Shown one piece after another: positions 12,832-19,400 of a DNA stretch of 23,202 nucleotides. How positions within the stretch are numbered: position 1 is the stretch's first letter; each line of letters opens with the position of its first letter. Below the pieces are notes generated by a model. It searched no databases. It worked only from the letters and a program-made list of their open reading frames with translations, and was not told where the DNA came from. Where the stretch lies: positions 1-23,202 of IMG/VR virus record IMGVR_UViG_3300034198_020844; one strand, written 5' to 3'. Made by a program: the position numbers and the translations under genes. Source of the stretch: a virus.

Positions 12832-13518
12832 ATGTATAACCCAAACAAATTTAATTATGTTCCATTATCTAGAGTAGAAGTAGACGGAAAAAGAAGGTAT
12901 GCTACTCCAGATGGAGAAAAATTACCTAGTGTTACTACAATACTAGATGCAACAAAATCAGAAGAATCTAAAAAAGCACTACAAGAGTGGCGTAATAGAG
13001 TCGGTGCTAAAAAAGCGCAAGAAATAACCACAGAAGCTGCTGGCCGTGGCACACGAATGCACAAGTGGCTTGAAAATTATATTAAAACTGGTAGTACAGG
13101 AGATCCAGGATCAAATCCTTATAGTATTCAAAGTCATAAAATGGCTCACTCTATTATTTACCAAGGGTTGAGTAAATGCAATGAATTTTGGGGTACTGAA
13201 GTTCCTTTGTATTTCCCCAAAATATATGCAGGTACAACTGACTTGTGTGGGGTACATGACGGGGATGAAGCTATCATGGATTTCAAACAGACTAATAAAC
13301 TAAAAAAGAAAGAATGGATTGAAGATTACTTTGTTCAACTTTTATTTTATGGTACAGCACATAATGAAGTACATGGAACTAAAATACGCAAGGGTGTAAT
13401 CTTAATGTGTAGTGCTGATAATATATACCAAGAATTTATTGTTGAGGGTTCTGATTGGCATTTTTACGAAACTAAGATGTGGAAGAGACTGGAAGACTAT
13501 TATAACAAGCTAATTTAA
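12832..13518 (+). CDS. PD-(D/E)XK nuclease family protein (MGME1/RecB-like)
   Basis: 228 aa. The N-terminal region has LPSVTTIL (31-38), typical of phage PD-(D/E)XK exonucleases, then RGTRMHKWLE with H77. The active site is D137 in AGTTDLCG and D150-F-K152 in IMDFKQTNK, followed by the YFVQLLFYGTAHN (166-178) motif equivalent to the QxxxY element of RecB-type nucleases. Relatives include Cas4-, RecB- and MGME1-type single-strand-specific enzymes; the overall order looks closest to the MGME1-like phage group. Likely roles are DNA end processing in recombination or degradation of host DNA. The gene sits among late structural genes but has an early-type promoter with a -10 box six bases from the ATG, which fits a replication/recombination job. 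Confidence 0.85.
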   Translation: MYNPNKFNYVPLSRVEVDGKRRYATPDGEKLPSVTTILDATKSEESKKALQEWRNRVGAKKAQEITTEAAGRGTRMHKWLENYIKTGSTGDPGSNPYSIQSHKMAHSIIYQGLSKCNEFWGTEVPLYFPKIYAGTTDLCGVHDGDEAIMDFKQTNKLKKKEWIEDYFVQLLFYGTAHNEVHGTKIRKGVILMCSADNIYQEFIVEGSDWHFYETKMWKRLEDYYNKLI

Positions 13519-13543
13519 ATATAGGTAAATACGCTTGTAGTAT

Positions 13544-13551
13544 GATAAATA
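13544..13551 (+). promoter_or_regulatory. Late promoter candidate GATAAATA
   Basis: GATAAATA, 25 bases between box and ATG at 13577. It abuts the inverted repeat at 13551-13576. Confidence 0.6.
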
Positions 13552-13576
13552 AGTATAAATGTAAAGATTTATACTT
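13551..13576 (+). promoter_or_regulatory. Perfect 10-bp hairpin immediately before the ATG
   Basis: AAGTATAAAT (13551-13560), loop GTAAAG, ATTTATACTT (13567-13576); the ATG begins at the very next base. There is no Shine-Dalgarno sequence outside the hairpin. Confidence 0.65.
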
Positions 13577-15451
13577 ATGGCAATAATCCAGATATCAAAA
13601 ATTCAACAAAGATCCGGTAATTTAGTTGATCTTCCTCAACTAGATGAAGGTGAAATGGGCTGGGCATCTGATGAAAAAAGATTATTTATTGGAAAAACAG
13701 TTCCCAATGAAAACATAGAAGTTTTAACCACTTACTCTAATATAAACATGAGTCAGGTTACCGGCACAGATGGTACTGACTTCAATTTAAATAATCCAGC
13801 TAATGGAGAAGTATTGGGAGTAGAAACTATAGGTAGCACTGCTTATATAGTTAATAAAGGTGGTACTTCAGTAGGTAGTCCAGGTGGACTTATTAATTTA
13901 GGAAATGTAGCTAACTTAAAAATAGGTGGCGGAGCCCTAGGATATATTTTAGAAACCGATGGTTTAGGTAATTTATCCTGGACTTCAAAAGGAAGTTTAA
14001 CAGTAAATATTATTCAATTATCCAACGCCACTCCTATAGTAATGACAGTGGCTAATACAACTCCGTATATCAATGCCATGAAGGTTAGTATAACAGGAGT
14101 TCAAGGTACTGGTAATAGTATTGTTAATGGTGGTGACTTCTTTGTTAAGCTATCAACAAATTTTCCAACAACAGGTAATGTAAGTTTATTTAATGATGCT
14201 GGGTTGTCTTCACCTGTAGTAGGTACTGGATTAACTGCTACAGCTAACACAGGTGTAGCAGTTACGAGTTTATCAGGCGCAGGTGTATCTGTTGCTGCAG
14301 GTACTAATTCTTCAGTTCAGTTTAACTCTGGTTCTTTATTAGGCGGTGATGCTGACTTTACATACAATAACATAGGAACTAAATTACTAACTGTTAATGG
14401 TAATATAACAACATCAAATGTTAATGTATCAAATACTGTTACTGCACCTAGATTAATATCAAATGTATCAACTGGTACTGCTCCGTTGACAGTTAGTTCA
14501 ACTACAAAAGTCACAAATTTAAATGCTGATTTACTTGATGGATATGACACTGCAACAACTTCAACCGCCAATACTGTTGCAGTTAGAGACTCTAATGGTA
14601 GTCTTACCGCTAATGTTTTTATAGGTAGTGGGGCAAGCTTAACTAGTGTACCGGGTGCAAATGTTACAGGTCAAGTAGCCAATGCTCTTGTAGCTGGAAC
14701 CGTATATACTAACGCACAACCAAATATAACTTCAGTAGGAACATTAACAAGTTTAAGTGTTACAGGCAATGTTACCAGTGGTAATGCTAACTTAGGTAAT
14801 GCAGCAACCGCTAATTATTTTATTGGAAATGGAAGTCTTTTATCAGGATTACCCAGTGGATCTGGTGTATCTAATGGAACCTCAAATGTTGCTATACCAG
14901 TTGCTAACGGTAATGTTAATGTATCAGTTAATGGTTCTCCTAACATATTTGTAGTATCTGCAAGTGGAGCTAGTGTAGCAGGTAATTTAACAACAACAAA
15001 TATAACTACTGGCGCAAACACAACTGTAGGCAATATAACAGGTAATTGGTTATTAACTGCTGGTTCACAACTTGAAGCAACATATGCTGACTTGGCTGAA
15101 TATTACGAAGCAGATGAAAGTTATGAACCTGGCACTGTGCTTGAGTTCGGCGGCGACAAAGAAGTAACACTTGCTGAAGATGGTACAACAAGAGTTGCTG
15201 GGGTAGTATCAACTAATCCTGCATATGCAATGAATGCAAACTGCCAAGGTAGAGCAGTTGCCATTGCTCTACAAGGGCGTGTGCCTACTAAAGTAAGAGG
15301 AACAATTCGTAAAGGTGATATGATGGTATCTGGTGGAAATGGTTTTGCTAGACCAAGTAATTCACCGCAAATGGGAACTGTTATCGGCAAAGCATTACAA
15401 AACTTCGACGGAATCGAAGGTATTATTGAGGTTGCTGTCGGTAGATTATAA
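13577..15451 (+). CDS. Fibre-type tail/structural protein with modular repeats (624 aa)
   Basis: The N-terminal 50 residues (KIQQRSGNLVDLPQLDEGEMGW, RLFIGKT) form the short virion-attachment motif common in phage fibres ('...L.EGE.G...D..RL.IG'). The body (150-500) is Gly/Ser/Thr/Asn-rich and beta-prone with repeats such as TNLNADLLDGYD, NVFIGSGASLTSV and NYFIGNGSLLSGL, typical of trimeric fibre shafts. The last ~120 residues, from YADLAEYYEAD to IEVAVGRL, are a globular domain seen at the C-terminus of many structural proteins of aquatic T4-like phages (from memory). Likely a host-recognition or virion-surface fibre. GATAAATA box and a hairpin precede the ATG. No chaperone or peptidase S74 Ser-Asp signature was noticed. 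Confidence 0.8.
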   Translation: MAIIQISKIQQRSGNLVDLPQLDEGEMGWASDEKRLFIGKTVPNENIEVLTTYSNINMSQVTGTDGTDFNLNNPANGEVLGVETIGSTAYIVNKGGTSVGSPGGLINLGNVANLKIGGGALGYILETDGLGNLSWTSKGSLTVNIIQLSNATPIVMTVANTTPYINAMKVSITGVQGTGNSIVNGGDFFVKLSTNFPTTGNVSLFNDAGLSSPVVGTGLTATANTGVAVTSLSGAGVSVAAGTNSSVQFNSGSLLGGDADFTYNNIGTKLLTVNGNITTSNVNVSNTVTAPRLISNVSTGTAPLTVSSTTKVTNLNADLLDGYDTATTSTANTVAVRDSNGSLTANVFIGSGASLTSVPGANVTGQVANALVAGTVYTNAQPNITSVGTLTSLSVTGNVTSGNANLGNAATANYFIGNGSLLSGLPSGSGVSNGTSNVAIPVANGNVNVSVNGSPNIFVVSASGASVAGNLTTTNITTGANTTVGNITGNWLLTAGSQLEATYADLAEYYEADESYEPGTVLEFGGDKEVTLAEDGTTRVAGVVSTNPAYAMNANCQGRAVAIALQGRVPTKVRGTIRKGDMMVSGGNGFARPSNSPQMGTVIGKALQNFDGIEGIIEVAVGRL

Positions 15452-15463
15452 TAGGAAAAATAA

Positions 15464-15751
15464 ATGGCATCAGCAATTTACACAGCAAACAGTACAAGTC
15501 AACTAACAGCAATAGCCACAACTGACAAAGTTCGTATTGCCACCACAACATCAGCAATCGCAATTGCGGTTGGAAACTCTAGTGTCACTGCTAATTTAAC
15601 AGCATGTGAAATCATACCAGCTAATACAGTAGATAATAACTTTTTAGTTGGTCAAGGCAATTACATTGCTTATATCAATGTAGCTGGTTCTGCAGGAGCC
15701 TTTAGTGTTACTAATTTAGGTGCAAATCACCCATTGACTGGCACTGAATAA
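15464..15751 (+). CDS. Small structural-type protein (95 aa)
   Basis: Starts 12 bases after the fibre gene behind an AGGA site. Composition is Ala/Thr/Asn/Val-rich and almost uncharged: AIYTANSTSQLTAIATTDKV, IAVGNSSVTANLTACEIIPA, FLVGQGNYIAYINVAGSAG. The strand pattern suggests a small beta-sandwich or jelly-roll unit, as in virion decoration or fibre-associated proteins. I have the impression of a family common in marine T4-like phages but no named function. Probably transcribed with the fibre gene. No membrane segment: the aliphatic stretches are too polar and short. Confidence 0.72.
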   Translation: MASAIYTANSTSQLTAIATTDKVRIATTTSAIAIAVGNSSVTANLTACEIIPANTVDNNFLVGQGNYIAYINVAGSAGAFSVTNLGANHPLTGTE

Positions 15752-15762
15752 TACTGGTTATA

Positions 15763-15770
15763 GATAAATA
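15763..15770 (+). promoter_or_regulatory. Late promoter candidate GATAAATA
   Basis: GATAAATA with an unusually long leader (83 bases between box and the ATG at 15854), which contains the structured element at 15779-15834. Confidence 0.6.
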
Positions 15771-15778
15771 TATGATAC

Positions 15779-15834
15779 ACTTTCATTCGGAAAGTTTATG
15801 CAGTACCCACTGCGTAGCGGCTAGAACCCGCATA
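15779..15834 (+). promoter_or_regulatory. Structured 5' leader, several stem-loops
   Basis: Possible stems: ACTTTC (15779-15784)/GAAAGT (15790-15795); GCAGT (15800-15804)/ACTGC (15809-15813) with loop ACCC; GCGG (15817-15820)/CCGC (15828-15831); and an alternative outer stem TATGC (15797-15801)/GCATA (15830-15834) that competes with the last two. GC content is clearly above the surroundings. The AAGGA ribosome binding site follows at about 15842. Confidence 0.55.
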
Positions 15835-15853
15835 TAACATAAAGGAAAAACAA

Positions 15854-17233
15854 ATGGGACGCCCTATAAAAATAGCAAAAGCACAATCAGTCTTAACAAT
15901 CACTGACACTGCACAAACAGGAAGTATCGTTACGGTATCAGGTGGGAATTTAACTACTTCCCCCACAGTTGGTGTCATCGCAGGTATGCCATTCGTAGTA
16001 GCTACTACTGTAGGTGGTTTGGTTGCCGGTACAACATACTTTGTTAACTCAATCTTATCAAATACTACTTTTAATGTATCAGCTACTCAACTAAGTGTTC
16101 AACCACGAGTTATGGCTACAATGACAGACACAAGTAGTCAAACAGTTGGTATATCATTTGGAGTTGTTGACAGTGGCTTCAGCAATCCAGATGGTTCTAA
16201 TACAGCTACTAACTCTACGACATACGGTGTAGTTGGTGGTAACACTGCAATTGCTGGTAAGCAAGTTTTAACTCGCGTTGCCATTGGTATCAATGGAACA
16301 GGTACACTTTATGGTGATACAGGTAACTTGAATGTATATGGATCCGGAACAGACTTTGCTAACACATTGTCAGTTGGTTCTGCTATTCAAGTTGCTTCTG
16401 CAAATATTAATGGCGGTGCTGATTACACAAATGTTGGTTTTGTTGGTACTAATACAGGTTATATTACTGTTGCTGTTGCTAATACAAATGCTACAGGTAA
16501 TGTTATTCGCACTTCAGGTAATGCTCAAACATTGTTTGTGGGCGCACCGGTTGTATTTGATGCGAACACTGGTGGTTTAGTAACAGGGTCAACATACTTT
16601 GTTAAGACTATTGCTAACGCATCCGCATTTACTGTATCTAATACACAATATGGTGCAACAACAGCGATAACTACAGGTACTGCTACTGCAAACGCTAGAA
16701 TCGATGTAACTGTATTGGCTGTGGAACCTCCTGCAAACTTTGTAGGTGCATCATTTGTTTATGCAAATGACGAAGCAGGTTTTATTGTTCGTCAAAAAGG
16801 TAAAACAAAGTATTTGGTTACAGGTGGCACGACAGGTTTAACAGCACAATGTTTTACTGCAAATGTAGCTAATACAGCATTGACACCAAACACAATGTCT
16901 ATCATTTCAACTAACGCGGCTTCAGGTACTAATTATGTTTCAAGTGTAAATGATTACAACTCTGAAGTGTTCCCTGCACAAGTTGCTTCTGGTTCATTGG
17001 TAACAAGCACTGTTTATACAATTTACAGTGCAGGTACTACAAATTGGACATCAGTTGGTGCAATGGCTAACATGACGGGTATTACATTTACTGCTACTGG
17101 TACAGCAGCTGGAACGGGCACTGCAATAGTATCTAGTGCAAACCCTGATGTGATTGCTACATTTGGTACAGCTTACGCAGCTAATACATATGGTGGACAG
17201 CCTAACCCAATCGTAACAATTAACAACGCTTGA
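15854..17233 (+). CDS. Modular beta-rich structural/decoration protein (459 aa)
   Basis: Starts MGRPIKIAKAQ. Almost all Thr, Gly, Ala, Asn, Val and Ser. Contains two copies of a module: GLVAGTTYFVNSILSNTTFN (about residues 55-74) and GLVTGSTYFVKTIANASAFT (about 239-258), each ending in V-S-x-T-Q. Near the C-terminus, VASGSLVTSTVYTIYSAGTT followed by ITFTATGTAAGTGTA is a module I know as very frequent in marine phage structural proteins. The middle GTGTLYGDTGNLNVYGSGTD is glycine-turn-rich. Likely an outer capsid or fibre-type protein made in quantity. Own late-type box, structured leader and AAGGA ribosome binding site. Precise location in the virion unknown. Confidence 0.75.
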   Translation: MGRPIKIAKAQSVLTITDTAQTGSIVTVSGGNLTTSPTVGVIAGMPFVVATTVGGLVAGTTYFVNSILSNTTFNVSATQLSVQPRVMATMTDTSSQTVGISFGVVDSGFSNPDGSNTATNSTTYGVVGGNTAIAGKQVLTRVAIGINGTGTLYGDTGNLNVYGSGTDFANTLSVGSAIQVASANINGGADYTNVGFVGTNTGYITVAVANTNATGNVIRTSGNAQTLFVGAPVVFDANTGGLVTGSTYFVKTIANASAFTVSNTQYGATTAITTGTATANARIDVTVLAVEPPANFVGASFVYANDEAGFIVRQKGKTKYLVTGGTTGLTAQCFTANVANTALTPNTMSIISTNAASGTNYVSSVNDYNSEVFPAQVASGSLVTSTVYTIYSAGTTNWTSVGAMANMTGITFTATGTAAGTGTAIVSSANPDVIATFGTAYAANTYGGQPNPIVTINNA

Positions 17234-17235
17234 TC

Positions 17236-17547
17236 ATGACGACCCAGTCAATTAAAATGCCACTAAAAACAGAAACTGAAATAGCTGTGCTTCAAGTTCA
17301 AGTTCAAAACATCGAAGAAAAAGTCGGTGAGATTAAACAAGACTTGAAGTCAGTGCATGAGTGTCTGGATAGAAATAGTGAAGAAATGAAACAAATGATT
17401 AAAGAGTTGCAAGAGGCTGATACAAAGGCACATGCATCTTTAGCACAAAAAGTTTCTGCATTAGAAAAATGGCGATGGATGATGATGGGAGCAGGTATAG
17501 TTATAGGATCATTAGGATTCGACACACTAAGCAAACTGCTTAAATAA
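17236..17547 (+). CDS. Coiled-coil protein with C-terminal membrane anchor (103 aa)
   Basis: The ATG at 17236 lies two bases after the previous stop; an in-frame TTG at 17230 and an ATG at 17257 are alternatives. Residues ~12-75 form a heptad-rich coiled coil (TEIAVLQVQVQNIEEKVGEI, VHECLDRNSEEMKQMIKELQ). A hydrophobic segment WRWMMMGAGIVIGSLGFDTL near the C-terminus would cross the membrane once, with an aromatic/basic boundary before it. This layout equals that of XhlA-type haemolysin and related small phage proteins found near lysis genes. It could help lysis or anchor a complex at the membrane. No holin or lysin gene is adjacent, so the function stays open. Confidence 0.65.
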   Translation: MTTQSIKMPLKTETEIAVLQVQVQNIEEKVGEIKQDLKSVHECLDRNSEEMKQMIKELQEADTKAHASLAQKVSALEKWRWMMMGAGIVIGSLGFDTLSKLLK

Positions 17548-17548
17548 C

Positions 17549-17571
17549 AAAAGGGGCTTAATGCCCCTTTT
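17549..17571. terminator. Bidirectional intrinsic terminator
   Basis: AAAAGGGGC (17549-17557), loop TTAAT, GCCCCTTTT (17563-17571). It separates the convergent coiled-coil and Nudix genes, and has A-run/T-run flanks on both sides so it can serve both. It overlaps the end of the Nudix reading frame. Confidence 0.9.
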
Positions 17572-17974
17572 CTGTTAATGTCTTTAGTTTATCTTGTACA
17601 ACATCAAAATTTACTGTACTAAACAATCCAGGATGTAATGGCTTTGGGTATTGCCCGTCACCTACCCATGCATAACCACAATGTTCATCGTTTAATTTAG
17701 GAATAAACTCATCATCTATTGCGCAAAAAAATGTATGATATGTAAATGAATGATTAATAAATTTTTGTATAGGTATTAATTTAGCGTTTTTTGGAAAATA
17801 ACCTATTTCCTCTTCACACTCTCTTGCGACACCTTCAAACAATGTTTCATTGTTTTCAATTTTTCCACCTGGTATCCCCCAATTACCTGGATTTTTAGTA
17901 TCAGTTCTAAGTAGATATAAGTATCGTTTGGTTCTTTTATTGTAAAAGAACACACCTGCAGATGTATTATTCAT
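17558..17974 (-). CDS. Nudix hydrolase
   Basis: 138 aa with a complete Nudix box G-x5-E-x7-R-E-U-x-E-E-x-G-U: G37, E43, R51, E52, E55, E56, G58, in GKIENNETLFEGVARECEEE. These residues bind the divalent metal that hydrolyses nucleoside-diphosphate-linked compounds. The flanking WGIPGGK and the early RYLYLLRTDTKNPGNW are typical of MutT-like or NudE-type members. Substrates cannot be read from sequence; damaged dNTPs, ADP-ribose, NAD-related compounds or capped RNA are options (T4 NudE is a precedent). Starts 13 bases downstream of the gp15-like gene on the same strand, so it is probably co-transcribed with neck/tail genes. Ends within a shared terminator. Confidence 0.9.
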   Translation of the reverse strand: MNNTSAGVFFYNKRTKRYLYLLRTDTKNPGNWGIPGGKIENNETLFEGVARECEEEIGYFPKNAKLIPIQKFINHSFTYHTFFCAIDDEFIPKLNDEHCGYAWVGDGQYPKPLHPGLFSTVNFDVVQDKLKTLTEKGH

Positions 17975-17987
17975 CGTATCTTACTCG

Positions 17988-19358
17988 TCAAATAACTATT
18001 GAATAGTCACCTGATTCATACCAGCCTTCATAGGATTTCATCCAATTACCATCTGTCCATCGATATTGAACATTAGTGGCGACATTAGTTACATACTCAA
18101 CTGAAGTTACAGTAGTGCTATCAAATTGAACAACCCATTCATTTGTAGAAGTAGTATACTCTATGATATCATTAGCGTTAGCTACTAAGTTACCCCATGC
18201 AGTAGTAGGATCGCCTGCATATCCAATATCTTCAACGATAAGATATCTTTTTCCGTTAATAGGTCCAGGTAATCCAGCATTTGGTCCAGTGATTAGTGGA
18301 TTAATTACTCCGTCTACTGGATCTAATGTGTTTTGTGGTAATGTGTCAGGGTCTATGTTATAAATTAACAATCTATCATCTACTGGGTTAGTAACAATAG
18401 TACCAACAATTTCAGTATCCATATATGGATTTTGTAACCAAATCTGACTTATGCCTGGCCTCAATGCTCCGTACACATTCAACAGACTAGTCCAATATAA
18501 TGAAGTATTAGGTGGACTCGGTAAGTTTAAATCAGTGTTAGGTGGATAGAATGCTTCATTAGCAGGAAGCAATTGTAAATAATTATCAATTAATAATACA
18601 TTATATCCATATGGAGTTATTTTCTGTCTAGTTCCCAATAACAAATCATCATCTTGAATATCAGTCAATGCATTACCTCTAAATATACTTGCAATGATTT
18701 TTTCAATAACACCAAATTTTCTTAGTTTAGATGCAGTACTTAACCAGATTGGCATATAAAACTTCCAAGACATAACATCTATTGGATTGCCTGTGCCTTG
18801 GGGAATTGATCTACTCGTAAAAGTTAATCCATCTTGATATACTACACTTAAAGAAGTCCAGTCAATGAAATTATCTGTACTTTGTATTTCCATAGAAGGA
18901 TTAAACAAGGTACCCAATTGTTCAATTAATTCAAGCTTTTGATTGTAATTAGTTGTCCAAAAATCTACTGTAATACGCAATGTATAAGGAACAGGCATCA
19001 ATCGTTCTACTGTAAATGCTTGTCCTTGTGTAGTTTCATAATTCTGTGAATCTGGATTATATGCCCTTTGACGAACATTTATTCTATCAACAAATGTAGG
19101 ATCTTGTGTTCTACGCTGATCATATTCTAATCCACTAATATAAAAGGTTATTAGAGGTGCACTGGGAGTATTACTTGCAGAGTTGTTTGCTATTATAGTG
19201 GAAGCTTGTCTACTGCTATCACCATACATAATAGGAACTCTAACTAATATATCGTTTCCTGCAGGATCTTTACCTTTTGTAACATACCAAGAACTGAATA
19301 TTTTTGCGAATTGGATTAGAAACCTGCGTATTTGAGAATCATAGAAAAAATTTGCCAT
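17988..19358 (-). CDS. 15: Tail sheath stabiliser/completion protein, gp15-like
   Basis: 456 aa. The N-terminal half reads FFYDSQIRRFLIQFAKIFSS...ILVRVPIMYGD, collinear with T4 gp15 (YFYNSSFRRYATLMGDLFSN...FIRVPITYA). It continues with VPYTLRITVDFWTTNYNQKL and LIEQLGTLFNPSMEIQSTDN, matching the gp15 blocks with bipartite IVEQILPYFQP. T4 gp15 (272 aa) caps the completed tail and joins it to the neck. Here an additional ~180-residue C-terminal extension follows, ending with ANDIIEYTTSTNEWVVQFDS, YRWTDGNWMKSYEGWYESGD. A late-type box (ACTAAATA, minus strand) is 15 bases upstream of the ATG. Preceded by the gp14-like gene, as in T4. Confidence 0.83.
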   Translation of the reverse strand: MANFFYDSQIRRFLIQFAKIFSSWYVTKGKDPAGNDILVRVPIMYGDSSRQASTIIANNSASNTPSAPLITFYISGLEYDQRRTQDPTFVDRINVRQRAYNPDSQNYETTQGQAFTVERLMPVPYTLRITVDFWTTNYNQKLELIEQLGTLFNPSMEIQSTDNFIDWTSLSVVYQDGLTFTSRSIPQGTGNPIDVMSWKFYMPIWLSTASKLRKFGVIEKIIASIFRGNALTDIQDDDLLLGTRQKITPYGYNVLLIDNYLQLLPANEAFYPPNTDLNLPSPPNTSLYWTSLLNVYGALRPGISQIWLQNPYMDTEIVGTIVTNPVDDRLLIYNIDPDTLPQNTLDPVDGVINPLITGPNAGLPGPINGKRYLIVEDIGYAGDPTTAWGNLVANANDIIEYTTSTNEWVVQFDSTTVTSVEYVTNVATNVQYRWTDGNWMKSYEGWYESGDYSIVI

Positions 19359-19373
19359 ATCAGACCTTTAATG

Positions 19374-19381
19374 TATTTAGT
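19374..19381 (-). promoter_or_regulatory. Late-promoter-like box ACTAAATA
   Basis: On the minus strand, 15 bases between box and the ATG of the gp15-like gene; followed by AAAGG as ribosome binding site. Confidence 0.4.
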
Positions 19382-19400
19382 ACTTTAAAATCTATTAAAT

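Noticed and set aside
15797-15840. tRNA-like arms on the minus strand (GCGGGTTCTAGCCGC looks like a T-arm)
   Set aside because: The T-stem does not pair over five bases with the standard loop, it would stand at the wrong end, and no anticodon arm or acceptor stem with matching ends is present. Better explained as part of the structured leader.
16332-16580. 82-codon Leu/Met-rich plus-strand frame within the 459-aa gene, looking membrane-like
   Set aside because: Hydrophobicity is a by-product of reading Thr/Gly/Val codons out of frame; no ribosome binding site and it is nested wholly in a clear gene.
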